Assembly: GCA_016875715.1 (NCBI GenBank)
Contig: VGOZ01000022.1
Span: 1 to 44,394 of the forward strand
DNA length: 44,394 nucleotides
Direction: 5' to 3'
DNA from: Chloroflexota bacterium
Lineage (GTDB): Bacteria; Chloroflexota; UBA6077; FW602-bin22
This document shows positions 17,197 to 25,058 of the stretch, in pieces; positions within the stretch are counted from its first letter, which is position 1; each line of letters opens with the position of its first letter. A model generated the notes under the pieces. That model saw only the letters and a list, made by a program, of their open reading frames with translations. It did not search any database and was not told the DNA's origin. The translations under genes were made by a program, and so were the position numbers.

Positions 17197-18838
17197 GTCG
17201 GGGGTCGGCACCGCCGATGCGGGCACCGCTCTCAGGATCGATCGACACCCCCTGCCCACCGCCGACCGCGGCGGTCCACTCGCCGAGACGGGTGACCCGG
17301 TGGCCTCGTGCCTCCAGGCCAGCAAGCGTTTCCGTCGAGTAGCGCGACTCGATCATGATCTCCGCGCCATTGTTTGCGGCCATGGGGCGCTCCTCGGTCA
17401 GCATGCGCGCGTCGTCGCCCGTGGGGACGATCGCGCGCATGCGTGGCATGTCGATCGCCTCCTGCGTGTTCATCCCGAAGTCGATCCAGTTCGAGAGCAT
17501 TTGCGCGGTGGTTTGCAGGATGCCGTAGCCTCCGGGCGTACCGATCGCAAGCGCAAGTCGGCCGTCGCGCCGAACGTGGGCCGGAGCCAGACACATCGCG
17601 CTCCGCCGGTTCGGTCCGATCACGTTCGGGCTCGCCGGATCGAGGTCGAACCACGCCGAGAAGTTATTGAGGAACACGCCGGTGCCCCCGACGCACATGC
17701 CTGATCCGAATCCGCCACCCAGGCTCTGAGTGACGGTCACGGCGTTGCCCCACCGATCGACGACCGAGAAGGATGTGGTCTGCTCATGCAGGAGTCGGTT
17801 CGGGTCGCCCGACTTGATGGCGGCAGGATCCTCGTACGCGTGCCAGCGGTCTCCCCGACTCGGCCTGGCCCGTGCCATGTCGACCTCGCGCTGACGGATC
17901 GCTGCGTACCGCTTGTCGAGGAGGCCGGCGACCGGGTAGTCCTGCCGCACCATGTAGTGCGTGCGGTCGGCGACCGCGACCTTGATCGCCTCGGCCATCA
18001 GGTGGACGTGATCCACCGAACCGTGGCCCATAGCCGCGACATCCCATCCCTCGAGGATGCCGAGTGTCTGGAGGTACTGGATTCCGCAACAGGGCGGTGG
18101 GAGGGTCGCAACCTCAAAGCCTCTATAGGTCGTGCGGATCGGTTCGACCCAGAGCGGCCGATACGCGGCCATATCCTCATACGTAAGGATGCCACCGCGT
18201 TTCTGCACGTCCTCGGCGATCGCCCGCGCGATGGCGCCGCGATAGAACGGCTCCTGGCCGCCCTCGACCACCTCGCGGAAGGTCCGCGCGAGTTCGCGCT
18301 GACGGATGATCTCGCCGACCTTCGGCGGTCTGCCGTGCGGCGCGAAGTTCGCCTTTCCCGCGTCGTCCATGATCGGCAGGCTCGAGGTGACGAACTCGAC
18401 GTTCTTCGGCGTCACCGGCCACCCGGACTCGGCATACTCGATAGCCGGCGCGAAGACCCGCGCGCGGCCCATCGTCCCGTGGGTCTCCAGTGCGGTGAGC
18501 CAGCCGGCACAGTTGCCGGGCACCAAGGGTGAGAGCGGGCCTTTGCTCAGGTGCAGGTGGTCCGCGCGATACAGTTCCGGCCGCGCTCCGGCCGGGGAGT
18601 GGCTGGCGTAGTCGAGCGCACGCTGGCGCCCATCTGCCAGGGTGATCATCATCAGACCGACCCCACCGATGCCAGACATGTACGGCTCGACGACGTTGAG
18701 CGTCGCCGCGACCGCGACCGCCGCGTCGATCGCGTTGCCACCATCCAGCAGCATGCGCAGGCCCGAGATCGCGGCGATCGGGTGGGCGGCGGCGACGACG
18801 CCATGGGGTGCGATGACCGGGGGTCGGCTCGATGCCAT
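17171..18838 (-). CDS. Gamma-glutamyltranspeptidase family protein
   Basis: A 555-residue Ntn-hydrolase of the gamma-glutamyltransferase family, which self-cleaves before a Thr that then acts as nucleophile. The expected Thr is in EQTTSFSVVDRWGNAV (T354). Other family marks are GGNAIDAAVA near residue 33, the glycine-rich GIGGVGLMM near 57, PLSPLVPGNCAGW near 101 and SLGGGFGSG near 372. No signal peptide is present, so unlike E. coli Ggt it is probably cytoplasmic. AGGAGG lies upstream of the ATG. It is followed without a gap by the PLP enzyme, suggesting joint amino acid or peptide catabolism. Confidence 0.92.
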   Translation of the reverse strand: MASSRPPVIAPHGVVAAAHPIAAISGLRMLLDGGNAIDAAVAVAATLNVVEPYMSGIGGVGLMMITLADGRQRALDYASHSPAGARPELYRADHLHLSKGPLSPLVPGNCAGWLTALETHGTMGRARVFAPAIEYAESGWPVTPKNVEFVTSSLPIMDDAGKANFAPHGRPPKVGEIIRQRELARTFREVVEGGQEPFYRGAIARAIAEDVQKRGGILTYEDMAAYRPLWVEPIRTTYRGFEVATLPPPCCGIQYLQTLGILEGWDVAAMGHGSVDHVHLMAEAIKVAVADRTHYMVRQDYPVAGLLDKRYAAIRQREVDMARARPSRGDRWHAYEDPAAIKSGDPNRLLHEQTTSFSVVDRWGNAVTVTQSLGGGFGSGMCVGGTGVFLNNFSAWFDLDPASPNVIGPNRRSAMCLAPAHVRRDGRLALAIGTPGGYGILQTTAQMLSNWIDFGMNTQEAIDMPRMRAIVPTGDDARMLTEERPMAANNGAEIMIESRYSTETLAGLEARGHRVTRLGEWTAAVGGGQGVSIDPESGARIGGADPRRDGVAVGH

Positions 18839-18851
18839 CGGTTCAGTCCTC

Positions 18852-19856
18852 CTAAATGGGAAGCCTCATAGCTCGGGCGCGGCCTGAGGCACTTGCGAAC
18901 ACTTCGGGATTGACGCAGAACGCGACGCGCCCGCCGCGCAGCGCCGCGACCACGCTCCGGCACGCCATAGCGCCCCCGGCTGCGTTTGCCTCTTCGCTTC
19001 CACCGGCGACGTGCGGCGACAGGACGACGTTGCGCGCACGCAGGATCGGGTGGTCGGTCGGGGGCTCCCTCGGGAAAACATCCAGCGCGGCGCCGGCGAT
19101 GTGCCCTTCATTCAGCGCCACGACCAGCGCATCCAGATCGACCAGTTCACCGCGGGCGGTATTGATGAGGTAGGCGGTGCGTTTCATCCGCTCGAGGCGC
19201 GCCGCGTTGACGAGGTGCCGCGTCGCGGGCATTAACGGGGCGTGAAGCGTCACGTAGTCGGCGGTGGCGAAAAGCTCATCCAAATCGACATAACGGACGC
19301 CCAGTTCTGCGGCCCACCGCGCGTCCTGCTGCACGTCGTACGCCAGAACGGTCATATCGAATCCCCGGGCGCGCCGGGCTACACCTCTGCCAATCGCTCC
19401 GGCGCCGACGATGCCGATCGTCTTCTGCCAGACGTCCGGGCCTGGCTCTCGCCGCCACTCACCCGCCGCGGTGGAGATGTGATGGCCGACGATCCGACGC
19501 GCCGAGGCGAGAATGAGGCCGAACGCGTAGTCGGCGACCGCGTCCTGGTTCGTGCCTGGCGTCGTTCCCACCTGGATGCCGCGCTCTGTGGCGACCGCGA
19601 GGTCGACGGTGTCGTACCCGACGCCGACCCGGCAGATAACCTGCAGATCGAATGCCGCACGGAGCACGGGTGCGGAGTAATTGTCGCTCCCCGCGACCAC
19701 GCCGTGAATGCCCGCGAGGTGACCGATCATGTCGTCGGCAGTACGCGGCCTTGGGCTCCGCCTGACCACGACCTCGACTCCTGCGTCGCGCAGGATCTGA
19801 AACGAGGGATCGTCCTCGCGCATGAGCCAGGAGGTGACGAGGACCCGCTGTGGCAC
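18852..19856 (-). CDS. D-2-hydroxyacid dehydrogenase (phosphoglycerate dehydrogenase-like)
   Basis: A 334-residue NAD-dependent D-isomer-specific 2-hydroxyacid dehydrogenase. The NAD motif GAGAIGRG is at 151-158, and the catalytic triad is Arg in NTARGELVD (R235), Glu in FPREPP (E264) and His in SPHVAG (H282). It lacks the C-terminal ACT domain of long SerA forms, so it need not be a serine biosynthesis enzyme; glyoxylate or hydroxypyruvate reduction fits as well. The GTG start at 19856 is placed by a perfect TATAAT 8 nt upstream. It is followed 13 bp later by the gamma-glutamyltranspeptidase-like gene. Confidence 0.9.
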   Translation of the reverse strand: MPQRVLVTSWLMREDDPSFQILRDAGVEVVVRRSPRPRTADDMIGHLAGIHGVVAGSDNYSAPVLRAAFDLQVICRVGVGYDTVDLAVATERGIQVGTTPGTNQDAVADYAFGLILASARRIVGHHISTAAGEWRREPGPDVWQKTIGIVGAGAIGRGVARRARGFDMTVLAYDVQQDARWAAELGVRYVDLDELFATADYVTLHAPLMPATRHLVNAARLERMKRTAYLINTARGELVDLDALVVALNEGHIAGAALDVFPREPPTDHPILRARNVVLSPHVAGGSEEANAAGGAMACRSVVAALRGGRVAFCVNPEVFASASGRARAMRLPI

Positions 19857-19864
19857 GGCGCGGG

Positions 19865-19870
19865 ATTATA
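19865..19870 (-). promoter_or_regulatory. Perfect TATAAT -10 of the hydroxyacid dehydrogenase gene
   Basis: TATAAT on the minus strand with 8 nt (19857-19864) to the GTG start. This is the best match to consensus in the window, in a leaderless arrangement. There is no recognisable -35 box. Confidence 0.6.
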
Positions 19871-19896
19871 GGTCGCCCGGTCACCGATCTGGTCGG

Positions 19897-21099
19897 TCAG
19901 GCGCGCAGTCGGGCGGCCGCGAGCGAGAGCGGAATCCCCAACGCCACGATTGCGGCACTCGCGTGGAACGCGCCGCCGAGGTCCAGCACGTCGCCTAGAA
20001 CCCCGGCGGTGGCCGGACCGACGAACATGCCGACCGCGTATACCGCCTGGAAGACACCCATCGCCGTTGCCCGCCTTTCCGGGTCCACCGCGCGCACGGC
20101 CTCACTCATCAGTGACGTCTGAGCGAAGCCGCGCCCTGCGCCGCCGATTGCCTGGCAGACGATCAGCAACGTGAGGTCGCCGATCGCCGGGACGACGGCA
20201 ATGCTCGCTGCCATCAGAGCCAGGCCGGCTAGGATCAGCGTGCGCGGCGCTACCCGATTCCCCAGGATCGCGATCCAGAGTGCCGCGATCGTCTGGAGCG
20301 CGAGCGAGACACCCGTGAGTATTCCCAGATCGGCCCGCGACGCGCCGAGTAACGCTGCCTGGATGGGGACAAAGGCGTAAGTCGCCGCCCAGGCGGCGTA
20401 CTGAGAGAGGGATGCCGTGATCGATACCAGCAGGAGTGTCGGCACGGTCATGGTGGCGACGACCGCAGCCCCGGTCGGCGGCGCGCGCGTCGCCCCCCGA
20501 TGCTCCACGACGAAGAAAGTCAGCACGAAGCCGATGAGTGCGATCGCCGTCCCGCTGAGGAAGGTCATCTGCGGACCTACCCACTCCGCCACCTGCCCGC
20601 CCACCGTGGTGCTGATGAGAGAGGACATCCCGGCCGAGAAGGAAAGGATCCCCACCGCGCGGGCGACCTGACGCGGCGGGAAGTAGGCCGTGAAGAGGAC
20701 CGTCGAGGTGACCCATGTCGCGGCCGCCACGCCGACGATCCCCCGCGCCACGATCATCCACTCCACCGTTGGCGCGAGGCCGAGGCCGAGGGCGCCAAGA
20801 CCGGCGGCGATGAATCCGGCCGAGAGGAAGATTCGGCGCTGACCGGTTCGGTCAGAGAAGATGCCCAGCGGCAGGCGCAGGATCATCTGGCTGAATCCGT
20901 ACGCGCCCACGAGTAGGCCGACGATGGTGAGCGATGCCCCCAGCTCCCGCGCGTAGACCGGCAGGATCGGGACGTAGACGTACATCGAAGACCAGTACAG
21001 GAAGATGACGCCGAGGAAGATGACCACGCGACCCCACTGGATCGGGGGATCCGCCAACGGAGCGGCGGAGGGGTCGAAACGCGGATGCGCGGGCGTCAC
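19897..21099 (-). CDS. MFS transporter
   Basis: A 400-residue major facilitator superfamily protein with about 12 hydrophobic segments, beginning with VVIFLGVIFLYWSSMYVYV. The MFS motif A region is visible after helix 2 as GIFSDRTGQRRIF. It resembles drug- or metabolite-efflux MFS proteins; the substrate is unknown. GTG 21099 is preferred: the hydrophobic domain follows 28 residues later, and GATAAT lies 12 nt upstream. The longer open frame upstream is low-complexity and unlike a protein. It lies just upstream of the hydroxyacid dehydrogenase gene on the same strand. Confidence 0.88.
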   Translation of the reverse strand: MTPAHPRFDPSAAPLADPPIQWGRVVIFLGVIFLYWSSMYVYVPILPVYARELGASLTIVGLLVGAYGFSQMILRLPLGIFSDRTGQRRIFLSAGFIAAGLGALGLGLAPTVEWMIVARGIVGVAAATWVTSTVLFTAYFPPRQVARAVGILSFSAGMSSLISTTVGGQVAEWVGPQMTFLSGTAIALIGFVLTFFVVEHRGATRAPPTGAAVVATMTVPTLLLVSITASLSQYAAWAATYAFVPIQAALLGASRADLGILTGVSLALQTIAALWIAILGNRVAPRTLILAGLALMAASIAVVPAIGDLTLLIVCQAIGGAGRGFAQTSLMSEAVRAVDPERRATAMGVFQAVYAVGMFVGPATAGVLGDVLDLGGAFHASAAIVALGIPLSLAAARLRA

Positions 21100-21358
21100 G
21101 ATCGGCCGCCGATTATCGGACTTCGGCGAACCCGTGCTGATCGTTGTCGATGACGGTCCCGCCCGTCGCGCGGCCGATGGGAGTTCGCGAGGTCTTCCGG
21201 AATCATCCCAGTCGGCGGTACGGCCGTGGTGCGGGTACAGCTCAAGTCGATCCGCGGCCCGACGGTTCTTGCGGGGATTCTGGCGCGGCACCCGGCTGCG
21301 TACCCGCGATGCCGGTCGCGACAGGCGCGCAGTTCCCGCAGAGAGCGGAGCGACCGAT
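21100..21358. other. Gene-poor stretch between MFS gene and antitoxin-like remnant
   Basis: No recognisable gene on either strand; the short open frames are compositionally like antisense noise. The only signal is GATAAT on the minus strand at 21112-21117, a possible -10 for the MFS gene. Confidence 0.5.
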
Positions 21359-21653
21359 CTACCCGCACCAGGCGGGTGAGTCTCCTCCGATGGCCCGCAC
21401 CGCTAGGTCAGCAGCCTCCTCCTCGGGCGTTCCCCAGGTCTTCAGCCAGCCACGAATATCCCCGTGAGGAACGCCCACGGCGCCCGGGCCGGTGGCCTCG
21501 TCCAGGGTCCGATGCGACTCCTCGATGAAACGCCCGCGTAGGACGCGAGGGGCGATCGATCCACGCTCGGAGATAGTCGAGAGCCTCCCGGGTGTCGCGT
21601 GCGTCCGGGCGCACAACGAGCCCGTGCAGATCGCCCTCGACAGTCATGACCAT
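21359..21653 (-). pseudogene. Possible decayed antitoxin-like small gene
   Basis: One minus-strand frame ends with GVPHGDIRGWLKTWGTPEEE. This resembles the C-terminal tail of short antitoxin-type proteins, where an I/L-xHxxVxxWLxxWG pattern is common. A plausible N terminus (ATG near 21653, MTVEGDLHGL) lies in a different frame, so the gene appears frameshifted. No partner toxin could be recognised beside it. This is pattern recognition only and could be chance. Confidence 0.25.
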
Positions 21654-21746
21654 ACTCCGCGTCGACGTGCTGATCGGCAGCCAGTATCCCGCGCTGGAAG
21701 TGCACTGACGCGCGTCCGGCGCGGCGCGTCCAGTTCGCGATCCTCG

Positions 21747-23798
21747 TCAGCGCAGGAGCGCCCGTGCCCGCTCCGCGATTGCCTCGGGAGTGAGTCCGAG
21801 GCTGATCAGGACGTCTTTGAGCGGCGCGGAGAGACCGAACCGATCGACCGCGACAATCGCGCCATCCTCGCCCACCCAGCGGTGCCAGCCCAGCGACGAG
21901 CCTGCTTCGATTGCCACCCGGGCGCGTACCGCGCGCGGCAGCACGCTCTCGCGGTACGCGGCATCCTGCGCCGCGAACAGCTCCCACGAGGGGAGGCTGA
22001 CGACCCGGGTCGGCGTCCCTTCTCCGATGAGGAGCTGTCGTGCCGCGACCGCGAGCGCGACCTCCGACCCCGTCGCGATGAGAATGACGCGCGGGTTGCC
22101 GCCCTCGGCATCGGCAAGGATGTAGCCGCCACGCCGCGCCTCGCTCGCCGGGCGACCCGCGGCACGATCGAGGTGCGGCAGGTTCTGGCGGCTGTGCACG
22201 AGCACTGTCGGCGCGTGACGCCGCTCGAGCGCGATGCGCCATCCTTCGGTAGTCTCCGCACCGTCGGCCGGTCGGTAGACCACCACATCGGGGAGGGCGC
22301 GGAGCGCGGCGAGGTGCTCCACCGGCTGGTGGGTCGGACCGTCCTCGCCCAGACCGACGGAATCGTGTGTGAAGACGAAGATGACCCCGAGGTCGCTCAA
22401 CGCAGCCAGGCGGATCGCCGGTTTCATGTAGTCGCTGAAGCAGAAGAAGGTTGCCGTATAAGGAATCAATCCCCCGTGGTAGGCGATTCCATTCGCGATC
22501 GATCCCATCGCGTGCTCGCGAACGCCGAAGTGCACGTTTCGGCCATCCGGACCCCATGGACCACCCACCGCGCCATGCACGTCCCCCGGGCGGGCGCCGG
22601 GCGCCTGGAAATCGCCCTTCCCGGCCAGAGCGGTGTTCGTGGATGGGTTGAGGTCTGCCGACCCACCGAACAACTCGGGCAGAACTCCCGAGATGGCGTT
22701 CATCACCCGCCCGCCAACAGATCGCGTGGCCGTCGCCGGATCTGTCGGTGCGAAGGTAGGCAGCCCGGTATCCCAGGACTCCGGCAGGCTTCCCCTCTGT
22801 GTGCGCTCGAACTGTGCGGCGAGGTCGGGTGTCGCGGCACGATAGGCGGCGTACCGACTCGTCCACGCGCGCTGGAGGTCCGCCCCGCGCGCGCCGGCCG
22901 TGTGGGCGTGACGTGACGCCTCCTCCGGGACGGTGAACGGCTCGTCGAATGACCAGCCCAGGTTCTTCTTCGTCGCTGCCACCTCATCCGGCCCCAGTGG
23001 CGATCCATGTGCCTCGAACGTACCGCCTTTGTGCGGACTGCCGAAACCGAGGGTCGTGTGGATGGCGATGAGGCTGGGGCGCGCCGTCTCTTGCCGCGCC
23101 GCCTGGAGCGCCTGTTCGATCGCGTCGAGATCGTTGCCGTCCTCGACCTCGGCGACGTGCCAACCGACCGACGCAAACCGACCGCGAATATCCTCCGCGA
23201 ACGACAGGTTCGCGGAGCCCGCCAGGGTAATGTCGTTCTGGTCGTAGAGGTAGATGAGCTTGCCCAGCGCCAGCTTTCCGACCAGGCTCGCCGCCTCGTA
23301 GGCCACGCCTTCCATCAGGTCACCATCAGACACGATGCCGTAGGTGTAGTGATCGACGATCGTGTGGCCGGGCCGGTTGTACGTCGCGGCGAGATGCGCC
23401 TCGGCCATCGCCATCCCGACGCCGTTGGCGAATCCCTGCCCGAGCGGACCCGTCGTGAGTTCCACGCCCGGCGTCAGATGCGCCTCCGGGTGCCCTGGCG
23501 TCCTGCTGCCGGCCTGCCGGAACCTCCTGAGGTCGTCGAGCGACAGGTCGTACCCGAACAGATGGAGGAGTGCGTAGAGAAGAGCGCTGCCATGCCCGGC
23601 GGAGAGGACGAAGCGATCGCGATCGGCCCAGCGAGGGTCGGCCGGGTTGTGGCGCATCACCCGGTGCCAGAGGGCGAATGCCATCGGCGCGGCGCCGAGC
23701 GGAAGCCCGGGGTGGCCGCTGTTCGCGCGCTGCACCGTATCGATCGAGAGGGTGCGCAGAGTGGCGACTGCCAGGCGGTCGAGATCGCTTGTGGGCAC
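21747..23798 (-). CDS. tkt: Transketolase
   Basis: A 683-residue thiamine-diphosphate enzyme of the pentose phosphate pathway that transfers two-carbon units between ketoses and aldoses. The transketolase signature [10 protein letters not shown] is near the N terminus. The ThDP/Mg motif starts at GDGDLMEG and ends in the YDQNDITL region, and the Pyr-domain FGVREHAMG follows with catalytic Glu. Length matches the family. GTG 23798 is preferred over ATG 23831 because GGAGG lies 5 nt upstream and a TAGTAT -10 overlaps the upstream ATG. It is a single-gene unit convergent with nothing on its 3' side. Confidence 0.95.
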   Translation of the reverse strand: MPTSDLDRLAVATLRTLSIDTVQRANSGHPGLPLGAAPMAFALWHRVMRHNPADPRWADRDRFVLSAGHGSALLYALLHLFGYDLSLDDLRRFRQAGSRTPGHPEAHLTPGVELTTGPLGQGFANGVGMAMAEAHLAATYNRPGHTIVDHYTYGIVSDGDLMEGVAYEAASLVGKLALGKLIYLYDQNDITLAGSANLSFAEDIRGRFASVGWHVAEVEDGNDLDAIEQALQAARQETARPSLIAIHTTLGFGSPHKGGTFEAHGSPLGPDEVAATKKNLGWSFDEPFTVPEEASRHAHTAGARGADLQRAWTSRYAAYRAATPDLAAQFERTQRGSLPESWDTGLPTFAPTDPATATRSVGGRVMNAISGVLPELFGGSADLNPSTNTALAGKGDFQAPGARPGDVHGAVGGPWGPDGRNVHFGVREHAMGSIANGIAYHGGLIPYTATFFCFSDYMKPAIRLAALSDLGVIFVFTHDSVGLGEDGPTHQPVEHLAALRALPDVVVYRPADGAETTEGWRIALERRHAPTVLVHSRQNLPHLDRAAGRPASEARRGGYILADAEGGNPRVILIATGSEVALAVAARQLLIGEGTPTRVVSLPSWELFAAQDAAYRESVLPRAVRARVAIEAGSSLGWHRWVGEDGAIVAVDRFGLSAPLKDVLISLGLTPEAIAERARALLR

Positions 23799-23829
23799 GG
23801 AAACCTCCGGAAGCGCGGCTGGTGGGCTC

Positions 23830-23835
23830 ATACTA
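23830..23835 (-). promoter_or_regulatory. Possible -10 of the transketolase gene
   Basis: TAGTAT on the minus strand, 31 bp before the GTG start with GGAGG between. No -35 box is evident. It would make the ATG at 23831 untranscribed, supporting the GTG start. Confidence 0.35.
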
Positions 23836-23877
23836 CAGGGAAGAGGCGTGGGCGGCGCCGCCGGCAGTGCGGATCGC

Positions 23878-23883
23878 TACCAT
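23878..23883 (+). promoter_or_regulatory. Possible -10 of the tRNA-Cys gene
   Basis: TACCAT on the plus strand ends 9 nt before the first base of the tRNA. The -35 region is not convincing. Confidence 0.35.
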
Positions 23884-23892
23884 TGCTGACGC

Positions 23893-23964
23893 GGCGCCCG
23901 GGCCAGATGGGAAGGCGGAGGTCTGCAAAACCTCTATGAACGGGTTCGATTCCCGTGGGCGCCT
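23893..23964 (+). tRNA. tRNA-Cys (GCA)
   Basis: The whole cloverleaf can be drawn by eye. The acceptor arm is ggcgccc (23893-23899) with gggcgcc (23957-23963). The D stem is gcc/ggc, the anticodon stem gaggt/acctc, and the anticodon loop ctgcaaa has anticodon GCA. The T stem acggg/cccgt has loop ttcgatt. The discriminator base is T at 23964, as expected for tRNA-Cys. CCA is not encoded. The gene is 72 nt long. Confidence 0.96.
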
Positions 23965-23991
23965 CCGGTTATCGCTTCCGCGGACGGGGTA

Positions 23992-24390
23992 ATGGCCAAC
24001 CTGGATCATGTCCGTCGCATCGCCTCGGTCCTTCCGGGGAGCGCGGAGTCGCCGGGGGATCAGTTCGGGTTCTCGGTTCTCAACAGGGGCAAGCATCGCG
24101 GCTTCGTCTGGCAATGGCGGGAGCGGGTCGACCCGAAACGGCCGCGAGTTCTGAATCCCCGTGTCCTCGCGGTGCGGGTCGCCAATCTGTTCGAGAAGGA
24201 CGCCATCATCCAGGCTGAAGGGGAGAAGTTCTTCACCGAGCCGCACTACAACGGGTACCCGGCGATCCTCGTTCGCCTCGAGGCGGTGGAGAGCGACGAA
24301 CTGGAGTCGCTCATCGTCGAGGCATGGCGGTGTATGGCGCCCAGGGCTCTCGTCGCCGCCTTCGATGCCGCTCAGGATCGCCGACGCTGA
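23992..24390 (+). CDS. MmcQ/YjbR family protein
   Basis: A 132-residue protein of the MmcQ/YjbR family, with an alpha-beta double-wing fold of uncertain function, sometimes called DNA-binding. Visible family traits are the start LDHVRRIASVLPGS, the central LAVRVANLFEKDAII, the FTEPHYNGYPAILVRL motif and the WRCMAPRALVAAF tail. It begins 27 bp after the tRNA and has a weak ACGGGG upstream. It converges on the broken NUDIX gene. Confidence 0.85.
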   Translation: MANLDHVRRIASVLPGSAESPGDQFGFSVLNRGKHRGFVWQWRERVDPKRPRVLNPRVLAVRVANLFEKDAIIQAEGEKFFTEPHYNGYPAILVRLEAVESDELESLIVEAWRCMAPRALVAAFDAAQDRRR

Positions 24391-24405
24391 GGTAGGGTCG
24401 GCCCC

Positions 24406-24967
24406 TCAGTCAACACCATCTACCTCCAGGATGCTCGCGAAGCCCGCGGCGGCAAGTCGATCGCAGCCTCGTACAGGGGCAGATGCGTTTGGACGCAGCC
24501 GATCTTCCTGGCTTGCACGGGCGGAAAGAGTCCTCGTTCGCTGCTCTCCCCTGAAGGGATGAAGGGGGCAAGGCCGCTGATCGCCGCCCAGAAGAAGACG
24601 AAATAGCTGTCGGGTACGGGTAGCGGTACACGGTAGGCCGCGGTGCGCGTACACGGACCAGAGTGTGCGCGAACACCCGCGCCGGACCCAGGCGCGCCCC
24701 AGTTTCCTCGTAGACCTCGCGACGCATTGCCTCCTCGGGAGACTCACCGTGTTCCCCCATGGCCGCCGGGCAGTTCCCAGTCTTGGGTCCTCAGACGCGC
24801 CAGGAGGAGACGCCTACCGTCAAAGGCGAGGGCCCAGCGCTGGTGATCAGTTCAAGGGGTGGCATGGTCTCATCCAGGACAACATTGATCTCGTTCGACT
24901 GCGGGAGAAACGCCTGGTCGTACGTCGTCCCCAGGACGCGCTTGCCCAGCTCCCCATCTCCTCTCAT
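24406..24967 (-). pseudogene. NUDIX hydrolase gene with three frame changes
   Basis: The pieces of one NUDIX protein lie in order but in shifting frames. The N terminus VLGTTYDQAFLPQSNEINVV runs to LELITSA. After a shift near 24835-24845 comes WALAFDGRRLLLARL to WELPGGH. After a shift in the G-run at 24755-24759 comes the NUDIX box GEHGESPEEAMRREVYEETG to YRYPYP. After a shift near 24610-24630 comes DSYFVFFWAAISGLAPF to the stop at 24420 (another frame is open to 24406). The NUDIX box residues are themselves intact. This is either a real pseudogene or indel errors in the assembly; no functional protein can be read as it stands. Confidence 0.8.
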
Positions 24968-25058
24968 CGTGTCCGGCCAGTTGGCCGGCGAGCCGTGGCG
25001 GGCAACCGAAACCGGCGGGACCATGCGCCGCCGAAGACGCGTGCCACAGGGATTCCTC

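Noticed and set aside
21492..22916. A 474-codon plus-strand open frame opposite transketolase
   Set aside because: Transketolase motifs on the minus strand fully account for the region.
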